Assembly: GCA_029204225.1 (NCBI GenBank)
Contig: CM055109.1
Coordinates: forward strand, 48,242,597-48,306,596
Direction of reading: 5' to 3'
Source: Diphasiastrum complanatum
Lineage: Eukaryota; Streptophyta; Lycopodiopsida; Lycopodiales; Lycopodiaceae
DNA length: 64,000 nucleotides
This document shows, one piece after another, positions 38,357 to 50,300 of the stretch. Made by a program: the position numbers and the translations under genes. Under the pieces are notes generated by a model, which saw only the letters and a program-made list of their open reading frames with translations, ran no database searches and had not been told where the DNA came from. Each line of letters starts with the position of its first letter. Position 1 is the first letter of the stretch.

Positions 38357-38710
38357 CTATTCAGTCAATTTTTCTATATTTTCTTTATTAGTATTAGGAA
38401 CTGATAAGGGAATAGCTCCTACAATCTCGCCTTCCTCTGTTTCAAGAAGGGCCTCTATGCCTTTTAAGGCAAGAGGACTCTCTGCTATAGTATCTTCTTC
38501 CTATGTATTAGGATGGACTTCTATTCCTTTTTTATCATATATAATAAGATCTGCATCCTGAGCAACCTGAAAGGTTGTTAAGGCAGGAGCAGCTTGCTTT
38601 TGAGGGTCCTCGATCTCAGGTGCAACGCTTACACCGTTCTGAGCATAGGTTCTGATCAACTCTTGCCGAAATCTATATACATTGTCAGGAGTATACGGCT
38701 CAAGAGTGAA
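38357..38710 (-). CDS. Probable second exon of the H3-like gene
   Basis: Preceded on - by TTTTGTGATGACAG, a plausible acceptor, and open for 69 codons (FTLEPYTPDNVYRFRQELIR...), then a TAG, then 48 more codons (EEDTIAESPLALKGIEALLE..., NTNKENIEKLTE) to a TAG stop. It is acidic and helical in character with no known domain. The link to the histone exon is inferred from strand, spacing (598-bp intron), phase agreement and the shared TAG-only decay. It could instead belong to an unrelated fossil. Confidence 0.45.
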
Positions 38711-40241
38711 CTGTCATCACAAAACAAGAGAATCAGCAGATTACAAACAATGATAATAAAGAAATATGAATCAGAATGAAAGGAACTACAAATAAACAGA
38801 ATATTATCTTTTCAATATGTACATCCACTTGTAAATTATACCAATGGTTATCTCTCCCATTGAGGTTGTCGTTGTCGGTATTTCCCGAACGACATCATGA
38901 AGTAGAGAATCAAATTCTCTGTGTATTTGCAGCTGAGTTTAATTTTACACATAGAAAATTTGATACTCCCTCCTTATTTATTTTTACAGAAATAATGTTC
39001 AAGCTCCAATGCCGACTGCAACAACCAAAATACAAATATCGATAAATCCATACTTATTAAAGCAATGCCGCATGCAACAATCCAGATTAAAGCAACAAAA
39101 ACAAAAGAGCAATCCTTACTTATTTTCATATGGAATCAAATAAAATTTCGCCAAAGGACTACATTCGATAAAATATACAGCCCTCTCGAAATTGGCCTTT
39201 TTTGCCTTTATCGCTCCCATGAAAAATGGACTAACAACAAAAACAATACCATGGGAATCGGAACTAATACTATTCTGCAAAAAAGGATCCTCCGGCTTCT
39301 ACTATTACATCTGAAATTCTTGATGTTTTATCTTTCAGCTCGGCACAAAATCTGGGACCTGATCTAAAGCTTTTACGTGAATTTGGAAGAAAAAAATCAA
39401 AATAATTTTTGAGAAGATCAATTTTATTAGCTAGGTAGGCCTCATATTGGTTATAATGGTCAGAATTAAAATAAACTTGGCCAGAATTGTATGGAATTCT
39501 TACAAAAAGATTATGTACAGGAGCAGAAAGAGAAGTAGATACAATATTTACAAATTTCTTTGTTATTTTGTTGAGCTCCTCTTGGATAATCAATACTTTT
39601 GGTGAAGAAACCTGTTGAGGAGCTGGACGAATAACAAGAGGAAAGGGTGATGATTCTTGATCTGAATCAGATTCTCTAGCATCTGACTCAGAGCTCAAGA
39701 CGATACGGGGTCTCTTGGCCGGGATAACTCTAGGAGGAAGGGAAGCAGTTGGCCTTCGAGATCCAGCCTTCTTGGGGACAGGCTGCTTCCTTTTCCTCCT
39801 AGAGGTAGTCGGCAAGTTGGTTCTATCCAGAGGCAGGTCTCTGGAGGTGCTGGCGTTATCAACATGCAGACCAGAAAAACGGTCTCGAAGTCTTCTGAGA
39901 ATGACGAAATCTTTTGGCATGATGGTGACATGCTTACCATGCACTGCCAAAAGACAGGTATCCTCAAAAAACTGGGACAAAAAATCCTCTGCAACACCCT
40001 GTAAGGCCTGCATGGCTGTCACGGCAAAACGAACTTTTAGCCCAAGTGACAGAGTGACATTCCTTACAGATCGGCTGAAAGGAGCTCTAGGGATCAACAG
40101 TTCAATTGATCTCTGGAGTTTTCTAATCTCCCTCAGCCAGACCTGCTTCCTGCCACGTCTACGGCCAGTACCAGGGGGAACACGGGCATGGGATGGCTAT
40201 ACAGTGGTTATGGCATGGGCAGTGGATTTGATCTTGGCCAT
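38357..40241 (-). pseudogene. CENH3-like histone H3 with long C-terminal extension, two in-frame TAG codons
   Basis: The ATG at 40241-40239 opens MAKIKSTAHAITTV, resembling the H3 start MARTK-TA. A TAG follows at 40199-40197, then an open frame to 39270. After a basic tail (PPGTGRRRGRKQ) comes a complete histone fold: LREIRKLQ, ELLIPRAPFSRSVRNV (alpha-N; LIP-APF is the plant CENH3 signature), MQALQGVAEDFL (alpha-2) and AVHGKHVTIMPKDF with LRRLRDRF (alpha-3). Loop 1 has H3 length, not the two-residue CENH3 insertion. Unlike any standard H3, the chain continues for about 190 residues: basic RRKRKQPVPKK and PAKRPR (likely nuclear localisation), acidic SSESDARESDSDQESS, then an unknown globular-looking part. 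A phase-0 donor (GAT|GTAATA after 39309) can join ACAG|TTC at 38710, a second 118-codon frame with one TAG (38503-38501), ending at 38357. Pseudogene or unusual active gene. Confidence 0.75.
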
Positions 40242-40327
40242 CATTCTCAGAAAAAGAAATAAAAAATAAAAATTTTGAACAAAAGCGCAGGGAATAAAAA
40301 CAAAAAAATTTGCGATAAGAGGTCAAA

Positions 40328-40560
40328 TCACAACGAAATACATTTATACTTTCTATTGTTCCATGAAAAGGGTCCTCCTACAAAGAAACAAATATAATCT
40401 GATGTGGATTTTCTGGTATCCACGTCTCCTACCCAATCTGAATCTGAATAAGTAATTAGCGAAAGATTTTTCTCAAATCCAACAAATGCAGATATAAAGC
40501 CAAATGGCTTTGTAATAGTTTTCCGGATATTTGTGGATGCTGCACTTGACAAATCAATTT
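40328..40560 (-). mobile_element. Copia RNase H fragment
   Basis: The - strand reads ITYSDSDWVGDVDTRKSTSD followed by YICFFVGGPFSW, the hallmark of copia RNase H. About 70 codons survive. It ends less than 100 bp from the presumed start of the H3-like gene, on the same strand. Confidence 0.88.
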
Positions 40561-40997
40561 ATTTGAGAAATGGTTTCTTTTTTATGGTTTCCATTGTCAA
40601 TGTAATATGCAACATATTCAGCAAGACAAAATTGGTGGTAGTAAATTTTTCTTGAGATGTAGAAATTAATCTTTGGTTTGCATTTGATGTCGGCCAATTG
40701 GTTTCATCATTTGAAAAAGTTTTTTTTTTCTAGAAGAAATGCTCATTTGTTTTTTGGACTTGTATTGATGAACGGAAATGATCCGAACTGTATTGTTGAG
40801 TGAAAGTGGTAAATATCTAAAAGTAGCTAATTGTGCACTCATTTATTGTGCCTTAAGTTGTTGACTTTAACCATGTATGATATTCATATATATACCTTTT
40901 GGATGCCTTTTTGAAAATATTGTTGGTTTTTACATCCTTCTACATATCGCTTGTATGTACTCGTTTTCATTAAGTTCAATGGATGCTATCCATATAG

Positions 40998-41038
40998 TGG
41001 ATGCCACTATATGGATGCTATCCATATAGTGGCATCCA
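40998..41038. repeat. 19-bp-arm perfect hairpin with overlapping direct repeat
   Basis: TGGATGCCACTATATGGAT (40998-41016) and ATCCATATAGTGGCATCCA (41020-41038) are exact reverse complements around GCT. The unit GGATGCTATCCATATAGTGG also occurs at 40981-41000 and again at 41013-41032, so the hairpin may have arisen by a local duplication. Confidence 0.85.
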
Positions 41039-41299
41039 TCTCTATGTCTACAATTATTTCTTCATTTTTACGTAGATATTACTACATATTTGCTCATACA
41101 ATTGTTTTGTTTCCGTGTATATTCATTAAATGAGTGCAATATTTTTGTTTCTACCATGGATGGTTTGGAAAGTGAAATCTGCATTTGTTTTATTTTTCTT
41201 GTTACAAGTTTTTAAACTGTCTATGGGTTTATATGTTAAAATTGTCAAATTCTACTTTAAGTTGATTTGTACATAACTTGATCCCACACATGTGGAGGA

Positions 41300-42960
41300 T
41301 GTTCCCACATGTGGATAGTAGTCATAAATGCATTTGAATTTAGTTAGATTGAAATCATCTTGATTTACACAAAGTATGGACTAGTGAAAAGCTAGTCAAG
41401 TAGGAAATTGCCATGTGGCACCATTTTATTGATAAATCGTGCATTCCCATGTGAAAGAGACATGGTTCCCACGTGTGAGAGACTGTTTCCACGTGTGTAC
41501 ATATCTGGAAAATATCAATAGGAGTTGATTTTGCAAGTTTCTAAAAGTTAGGAGATTTACCTCAAATCAAGAAAGATCATGCTGAGGCAATGGCACTATC
41601 TTGCATTTATTGGTTGATCTAAATGATGTGACATTACCCACACGTGCCAGACCTGTTGAGTCAGCATAACAGGTTGAAATGTACTTGATCTATTTAAGGA
41701 TCATCATTGTGAATATGAAAATTTATGAGAGATCTTGATTTTGAGACAAAATCTTGTTATTTTCACCATTTGTGTTGTGATTTCTCGAGTTGTATGCTAT
41801 CAATAGGTAATGTACTGTAATCTCTGCTCACTATCCGTACATTGACAGTATTCCACACGTGTGAGGCTGCTCTTGAGCCATTTTGATCATTTGTCAAGTT
41901 GTTCTTGCTAATTTTAGATGCAATTTTGATCTAGATCTACATCCAGTCATTAGAATTGTGATTGAGCAATCTAATTGGCACCCAACACCTCTTGTGGATT
42001 GATTGTAGATCCAAAATTTTCAGATTTCAACATGGTATCAAAGCCAAGTACAAGAGGCTATCAAAATGATCAATAAACATACCCAAATTTAGTAAGTTTT
42101 GAGTGTATGATCTAATCTTGAGAGGGCGAGCTAGAAGTGAGTGGTAGCATCAACTAATTTGGTTTAAAATGAGTTGTGGGCTGTAGGTGTACACATGTGA
42201 GGCAGTACTGTACCTGCCTTTCAAGTGCCCAACTTTGAAATTGTCCCATAATTCACACACACATCAAATCTTGAAATTTTTTTGGTGCATTGTCTAGATC
42301 TAGCTTTATAGTTTCCATGTCAATGATTAGATCACAAAATGGATCATTGATGTGATTGTTTGGAAGCTCAGATCAGGCCCAAAAAATTGATTTTTCAGAT
42401 CTTGGTAGGGGGAGGTGAAATAAAGAGAGTAGATTGCCAAAAATCATAGATCTAGGGAGTGATTTGCTAGAAATTGGTAGTGGTCTCGTTGTACCATCAA
42501 CTAAGCTTTGTGCTAGATTGATTGGGACGAGACTAGAAGCAACTTGAATGCTAGAAGTCTACCTTAGATCATTCCATTGAGTGAAATCTTTGTGAATTTC
42601 AAGTGCAAAATCATTCATTATGGCATCCATGGGTGGATTTTTGCTAGAAGCCAATGAGAGTCTTACATCCACTAATTATTCCATTTGGAAAGTGAGAATG
42701 GAATCACTTTTATAAGTGAGTATGTGCTTAGGACCAAATCTTTGAACAAGGAATTGGCTTCCATAGGAGACAAAATACAAGATAGTGAACTCGTACAAGT
42801 TATTTTGAATGGACTTGGTTGATAATGTGCTTCATGTACCATCCATGACAAAAAATTTGTTGAGTGTTGGACAACTAATGCATAATGGACTAGATGTACA
42901 CTTCAAACATGGAGTTTGTTCCATAATGAAGAATGGCACTTTCTCTCCACCTGTTGGCTT
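41300..42960 (+). mobile_element. Copia retrotransposon head: LTR end, primer-binding site, gag start, protease tail
   Basis: The primer-binding site TGGTATCAAAGCC (42033-42045) follows an LTR-like end (TTTCAACA). The LTR side, from about 41300, is rich in near-palindromic CACATGTG/CACGTGTG motifs. gag starts near 42620 (MASMGGFLLEANESLTSTNY, then SIWKVRMESLL and a stop). The post-protease block VLHVPSMTKNLLSVGQLMHN is at 42820-42900. Most of gag and the protease active site are deleted. At about 42960 the + element gives way to a copia body on the opposite strand. Confidence 0.75.
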
Positions 42961-42964
42961 TCCA

Positions 42965-44835
42965 ATGGTTGTGTTGTCACCGATTGATATTGCAATTGTT
43001 GGTCTGCAAGCATATGCCTTGGTATTTCAGTTATTCATTGTTGCCTTAGCTGTAACAGTGCTTGAAAATTCAGGGGTATCCCATGTTTCTGTCTCAACCA
43101 TTGGAGCATCCTCCTGACGTCGTTGTGGCCTTCTTTGTACGCTATTCTCAGCCATATCTCTATAACAGGATGATTTTTAATCACATCTACCATCTTGAAT
43201 TCGCTAGACAAAGCAATTTTGACATCTCTTATGCCATCAAGATCATATTCTGTAAGAATGATATCATCAACATACAACACCAAAATAATGATCTTTTCAT
43301 CATTACGTTTGACATACAATCAAGGTTCATAAGAGCTTCTCACAAAACCAATGGAATAGAGGTAGTTGTGCAACCTAGAGTACCAAGCTCTAGGTGATTG
43401 CTTGAGTCCATAGAGACTCTTATTCAAGTGACAAACTTTGTCTTCATCTCCTTCTTTGATGAAGCCCTCGGGTTGCAACATGTAGATCTCTTCTTCCAAG
43501 AATCCATTTAGGAAAGCATTAGTCACATCACGTTGGAAGAGCTCCCATTTGAAAGAGGTAGCAAGACAAATGATCAACCTTGTAGTGACAAGCTTAGCAA
43601 TAGGAGCAAAAGTTTCATCATAATCTATGCCTTTAGTTTGCAAGAAACCTTTTGCTACGAGCCTAGCTTTGTACTTATTAATGGATCCATCTTGATTGTA
43701 CTTCAATCTATAAATCCACTTACAAGAAACTGGTTTCTTCCCATGTGGAAGATTTACAGGATCCCAAGTTTGATTTTCTATCAATGCATCCAACTTTACT
43801 TGCATAGCATCTTTTCAAGATTGTGACTTAATAGCATCTTCAAACCTCCTTGGCCTTCTCGGATCTTGAGATATATCCTCAAAGACTTCATCACCTTGAA
43901 GCTCCTCCTCGTCCTTTGCAGGATCTTGGACACCATGAGAGGTAGATGAGCTCTCATTCACCTTGGCATAGTGAGATTCATCAAAGAGAACATCTCTACT
44001 TTAACTTTCTTGGTAATAGGATCACATATCCTATATCCATTGCTACTTTCACTATAACCAACAAAAATGCCTTTAAATGAAGTAGCATCATCTTTCTTCC
44101 TTAATTCTAAAGGAATATGGACATATCAAATACATCCAAATACTTTCAAATCTCTTACCTTTGGCTTTTTGCCATACAAGGCTTCATATGGTGTGATTTC
44201 ACCAATGGCACTATTAGGAAGTCTATTACATAAAAATTTGCACAAGTAATAGCTTCTCCCCAAAAAGAAATGGGTGGCACCTAATCTCAAAGCTTCAGCA
44301 CATTCACACATATCTATTTTTTCTCTTGGCCACCACATTTTGTTGGGGGGTGTAAGTACATGTGAATTGTCTCTTTATGCCATTAGTCTCACAAAAAAAT
44401 CTCTCATGCTTTGGAGATGTACTCTCCTCCATTATCACATCTTAATACTTTGATGTTAGCATTAAGTTGCTTCTCAACAAGAGATTTAAACTTTACAAAG
44501 GAATCACACACTAAGCTTTTCTTTGGCAATAAATAGATCCAAGTGTATCTTGTACAATCATCTATGATGGTTACATACATCAAAGCACCACCATTAGATT
44601 TATCTGAAAATGAATGCACATCCGAGTGAATAAGTTCAAGAGGAGAAGAAGATATAGTCAAAGATCTATTGAATGGTTGCTTATGTGTCTTGGAAAGACC
44701 ACAAGCTTCATGAAGCTTGCCACACTTGGAAATGGATTTAGGAAGTCCGAGTGCTAGCTCCTTGGTTATCATGGTCTCCATTGCTTGGTAGTTAGGATGG
44801 CCTAACCTCTTGTGCCATAACTGAAGAAACAAAAC
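42965..44835 (-). mobile_element. Copia retrotransposon body: GAG-pre-integrase, integrase, reverse transcriptase
   Basis: On - from 44832: WHKRLGHPNYQAMETMI, the integrase IDDCTRYTWIYLLPKK and RCDNGGEYIS; then 44338-44126 (RLPNSAIGEITPYEALYGKK). The reverse transcriptase from 43805 reads ENQTWDPVNLPHGKKPVSCK, YKARLVAKGFLQTKGIDYDE, QRDVTNAFLNG, LYGLKQSPRAWY and, after one in-frame stop at 43320, ILVLYVDDIILT. The polymerase is the best preserved in the window, with both catalytic blocks present. gag/protease is absent from this strand. The end near 43000 is truncated before RNase H. Confidence 0.9.
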
Positions 44836-44879
44836 ATTTCAATTGCCAAAGCTTTGCTAGCTTTCAATCCTAAATTTAA

Positions 44880-46360
44880 CAGAAAAGACACACGAAACGA
44901 AAAATGTTCGCGAGCAATTTCGCGACACACAACAAGAAATTGTTCGCGACACAAAATCATTCGTGCTCCACAAAGGACCAAGAAGATCAACCAAGTACCA
45001 TGAGGTACAAACATTTGATCTAGTATCGTGACATCAGCAGAAGTGCTTTAGGACGTGGCTAATTCGCCACTCTTGTAATCCATGATTAGTTATAGATGTT
45101 TAATTTGTCTGATCAGGGAAGTTACTCGACGCGACACGAAAAAGTTCGCGAACAATATACATTCTGCTTGATGCATAAAACAGATAGACGAAAATATATA
45201 GAATACATGTCCGCCTGTGAGCGAGACAATTTTGTAAGAGGATCAGTAGATCCATAAGTCCGCTAGTAAGCAAGACGCTATTCGTGGGAGAATTGTATCT
45301 CTCTCATGCCAATGCACACTGTGAATCTGTCACACAGTGCTTGAAATCAAGAGGACCAATAGGTAATATTGTAGCTGTTATGCACATATTACTCTAGATG
45401 ATTGTATGATCTCGAATGAATTTTTGTCTGCTATTGTTCGTGTATCTCATTTACTTGTTTATTCAATTTCGCACACTGGTTCGATTTTGTTAAATGCTGT
45501 ATTAATCTATAACATATATCAATAATGTCAATCTACATTCTGGAGGATTGTAGAAATGATATAGCCGGCAACGACCAACAATCATATCCAAAATTCCACA
45601 CGAACTAATTTGTTCGCGACTGATTTCGCTTCGTGATTACTTAGCTTTCAGCAAAAATCAATTTCAGAGCTCGTTCAAGTTTCGTTTCGTTTCGTCTAGT
45701 TTTGTTTCGTTCGTTATAGAGCCTGATTGATCATTTTGCGAATTCTTCTCGTTTCGATATAGAGCCTGATTGATCTTTTCGCAAATTCTTCTCATTTCGT
45801 TACAGGGCCTGATTGATGAAGTTGACTATGTCGAATATGCCAAAACTATAAGATTCAATTGCAAATTGAAATCATTAATTATTCATATCATAAATGATCT
45901 AATCGAGATCCGATATTCATAATCCTACGAGCTACCTTAGATGATAGATGATAGATCTTTTGCGTCTCACCATCTCACACACATGCACAAGCACACTCTC
46001 AAACTTCCGCCTTATATGAAGCTAAAGACTTGCTATAACTGCTTTGCAAGTAAACTTTCAGGAAGTCCTAACTGGATGGATGACAATACATTACAACCAA
46101 GTGACAATTGTGATTTACGATCTGATTAGCTGTCTTACTGATACGCGTTAACTACTTTAATATATATAGCTGATCATCAAAGCTTAGCTCAGTTCAATTT
46201 TACAAAGCTCCATTAGATCATTGCTATTTGCGCTACTGCTTATTAGCGGAAGTGCATCAGATAGAGTTCTCAATTACTCAAAGATAACTTAGAGTACGTG
46301 GTTTCGTCCGCTATTGTTTTGTGCTCTCATCATCTGATTTGAACATGCTACTTAAAAAAA
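44880..46360. repeat. LTR-like sequence with TTCGCGA motifs
   Basis: Repeated TTCGCGA/CGCGAAC words (44908, 44950, 45147 and others). 46287-46330 (GTGGTTTCGTCCGCTATTGT onward) matches 59770-59815 in reverse complement. 45255-45330 matches the - strand of 22020-22095. The region is therefore assembled from an LTR family present at least three times here. 45717-45815 holds a 43-bp tandem unit (TAGAGCCTGATTGATC...TTCTCGTTTCG) in 2.3 copies. Confidence 0.6.
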
Positions 46361-46439
46361 AAAAAATCTATCTTTTTATTGCATTCACTATCATATCAGA
46401 ATGTCTGCTTCACTGTAATTATTTGTAATTGATAAATTC

Positions 46440-47350
46440 TTATTGTTTTATCTGATCTTTGGAAAGAAAGCAATTTTCAATCCTGCTTGCAGCATCACGA
46501 ACAATACATTGTGCACAAGGATTAACAATAAACAAGTTTCCATTCAATTTCAAAGGTACTAAAGCATGTGTCTAAACACTTCCAAGAATCAAAGACACTC
46601 ATAATTTGTACCTCCTAAAATCAATGCAACAAAAAAATTTAGTCATTGACCAAAAAAAAAAAGTAAAACAAAAAATGCAAAGCTTAGATGACAAAATTGC
46701 TTGGAAAGTCATTGTTTTCAACACTATCCAATATGTTAAATTCCTCAACATACACTTTTTGAACACCAAATCTTTAGAAGAATACGAAGTTGACCTAAAA
46801 TTTAATGACCCTGTCATGAAATCTAATATACTTTGCTTACAAGAATCACGTCAAAAAGACACAAGCACCTACTATCCACATATTTCAAACTTCAATAACT
46901 TTTCATTTGCTTAAATACAATTTTGGATAAATCGTCCCAAATACTCCACAAAGCCACAACATTCAACGCCAACGATATTTAAATAATGCATGCAATATTC
47001 AACACATGAACATGATTTCACATGCACATACAAACTACATACTTACATCCAAAAGCAAACACTAAATCGTTGCTACAAATTTTCCACCACGTGCCCCAAA
47101 CAATACTAACAAATGTTCCTACAATAATAGGAGACTCAAAATATTCATATTCTATAGCCCAAATCACCTACTTAACTCTAATTTTTCATGTCCAAACATG
47201 GACTACAAATACTTTTTAAAGACCTAATTACTTAGACACAACTTGACCAGTATGAATAAATTGCAATAATTACGAATGTCGTCGTACTTCAATTTATGAA
47301 TATTGGCCTAATCACTCTCAAATATACTTCTACTACGAAATAAAAAGCCA
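46440..47350 (+). mobile_element. Helitron-type fossil: PIF1-like helicase end plus EEP endonuclease
   Basis: TIHCAQGLTINKFPFNFKGT, then RIKDTHNLYLLKSMQQKNLV (about 46500-46650), is the last helicase block of PIF1/RRM3 helicases as found in Helitrons. It is followed by NIHFLNTKSLEEYEVDLKFN with SNILCLQES (46740-46850) and, at 47060-47140, LLQIFHHVPQTILTNVPTII with GDSKYSYS. EYWPNHSQIYFYYEIK lies near 47310. Together these are the start, GDF-like and SDH-like blocks of an exonuclease-endonuclease-phosphatase domain. Helicase and nuclease in one chain point to a Helitron2/Helentron-like element. Several stops and frameshifts; no Rep domain or ends identified. Confidence 0.7.
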
Positions 47351-50300
47351 CCCAACATATATCTACATTCCAAATACAATAGCATCAAAGAACCATTGAA
47401 TTCGCAGACGAAAGTCACGTTCCTTATAAATTCCTAATCAAATTTACTCGCAAGCTTCAACTATGACTACATAAAAATCATCTACTATTATCAAATTGTT
47501 GCAAGGCCAAACAATAAATACAATTCTCTTGAATTGATTCATGCACATACATTGGAAAAAAGTACAGATGAAATACAGGTTGAAACAACAAAGTTTCAAC
47601 AATCACTAAAGTGATAATCAACCCAACATAGATTGGTTCTTCTCTCAATTTATAGGTACGATACAAAACAGATTATTAATGAACAAAATCATGACATAAA
47701 CTTCTCAAAATTTTAACATCTTAACAAACAAAATAAACTAGAACTCTATCCCAAAAAAATATACAACCATATGTAGAATATTAGCAACCATGCAAATTTG
47801 TGAATAGCTTTGTCAAATATCTTGGCTCAAAATAATATTTTGAAGACATCTTACTACTTTTGTACCTTGCTCAACCTAATATTCGTCATACTATAAAACC
47901 ACAACATTGAACACCAAGTATTAAAATAGCACTATTCTTCTACATTCTTTTAATGTTCACAAAAACTTAAAATACGACAATATTGCATGGACAAGGCATT
48001 TGTGGTACAACACCCACCACATCGTTCTTGTTTAATCTTTTAATGAGAAGACATCCTACCAAAATTCCAAATCACGTTTCTCTTATGAATCTTGATTGAT
48101 TCAAGTTGTTAAGAATGGCCCACATATTAGTTGACAAGAAAACTCAAAGAAATACGTAACAATAGTATTGATACTAAATTTGAAGTGTACAAAGAAGCAT
48201 CTAACCCTAATTGCCCATTCTGAAACGGAACGCGTTCGAAATGCGTTCCGTTCCGGATAGGGACCTCAGAAAAAATATTAAAAAATTCGTATTTTTTTAC
48301 GAAGTGTCTTTATGATCTAGTATTTATAATCTTGACAATTGAATCTGTTGATGATCTTTACTGATGTTTAGCTTGATCATCTTTGTGCGAAGGACTATTA
48401 TCAAAAGATTCATGAATAAATGCCTTTTCTATAGCTGTAGAAATTAAAAGAGTCGTCGACTGAATGAGTGGCTACACAGAAATGTATGTTCCTTGTCGTG
48501 CATCATTGGAAGATCTTCCTCTTCCAAACGAGGAGCAAAATGAACAAGTGTTGCACCTGAACTGAGCATACATCTGCCTTAGAACACTGATCCTATGCTT
48601 GTACCTCGTGTACAAGAAGCTGTGACAGATGATATGCATACAGATCCTTTGCCTTGTTAGCAGCCTATACTCAATCGAGACAGGTCACAATATTATCTTG
48701 AACCCCATACGTCGAAAAACCGGTGCTTGTACCTCATATGGCTCATCACCTTGATCTTGTGGTGCCTTAAACTCACCTAGTTCCATATTGAAGAGTTTTC
48801 TTCTCACGATCTTGTACTTTTTATCCCCCTCTCATAGTAGCAGTAAGTCTCCATCTTAGTTGCAAATATCTGGGGCTCATATTTTCCCTCCCTCTGATAA
48901 AAAAACCTCTCATCCTAAAGTGGTCTCTAAGTCTTAGCTGCAAGTGTCTCGTCAAGTTCTCTCACAAAAATCCTGAACAATTTCTCTTTGTAAAAGTGGA
49001 TTGAATTCTCTTTGCCATCTAAACCCTGATTCTGAACTCTGCCTGAACCACTGATTCTCAAGCCACAATTGAATCTTATGCCTTCCTAATACAAATTCCA
49101 AATCCATATAACACCATATATATAGACTGAAAAAATAAAACCGATCCAACCCAGTACGTTTCCCAATGTACGGTATGTACAGTACAGTACATTCGAAACG
49201 GGTTTCTAAGCCTCTAACTAACTTGCTATTTGACTTTTTCTACAGAATTATGTTCAGTCAGCCAAGCCAATCCATGAAAAAGATATGTTGGAAGTAAAAT
49301 CTTTCCAAAAGGCAATATGACTAACAATGTGATTCTTGATTTGAAGTCGTGCGCTGTAGTGCTACCTACAAAAGGTTCAATTGTAAGTCTACATTTTCTA
49401 ACTTCTCCCTAATTTAGACTCAAAAACCGGCACCAGAAAACATTATTTCGGAACGCAAATTAATAAACATAAAGCTAACAAAAAAGTTCGATAAAGCTGG
49501 CAATGATCGACTTTAGCAAAATATGTTGGTTACATGCAAAAATAAAATCCAAAGTCTGCCCTATCCAAAGGTCAAGCTAGATAAAGACCAGGGTTATTTT
49601 CACTAATGGCTGCAGACTCAGGTCATTTTCAGAAATGGTTGCAGACTTATCAGGACCTGGAATTTTGGTCTTGAGCTATGCTCACACAAATCCTGGGTGG
49701 TTCCTAATCAAAGTTTAAGAACAAAAATAGCTGAGAGGTAACGAGTTTCCAGTATAATCGGTGTATTAATCAAACGCTGTGATCAAGGATATGCTAAGCA
49801 AGATTTAAGATTATATTCACATAAGCTGCATCCAACGATGTGGCTCCTTGCATATATCCAAAACACAACATGCAATAGTGGTCCTTTATAGGAGTCTAAG
49901 ACACGGCGGCAACGGAATTGAAACAATTGCATGCAACTTCTCTGACACACAAAGCACAAACCTTTTGAATACCAACTGCTGCTTATATCACAAATAAATA
50001 GAAAAGTTGCAAAAACAAATGCGAAGAATTTTACATGCAAAATCTTCTAGCAATAATACCAACTTACAAAGCTTGATTCCAAAACATAATTCAAGGTGAT
50101 CGTCCCACCGACATTCATTTGGATGCCAAATCTTACAATGCTGCCCACGTAAGCTCACATACAAATCTCTTCAAGCTTTATCTTGCATGCCAATAAATGG
50201 AAGACTTGCCACTAGTGGGCGTGTGAAAACATGTGAAATTCTCGTCGTATACCTGTTGAAGATCCTTGGTATTCTCTAGAACGTAAATCTGCATAACGAG

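Noticed and set aside
38349-38561. 70-codon + strand frame opposite the second H3-like exon.
   Set aside because: Shadow of the better-supported minus-strand frame; no family features.
38357-40241. Giant-virus histone insertion, known in some fern and moss genomes.
   Set aside because: The fold is plant CENH3-like (LIP-APF), there is a likely intron, and no viral genes are nearby.
39715-40269. 184-codon + strand frame across the histone fold.
   Set aside because: Antisense shadow; the minus strand matches histone H3 throughout.
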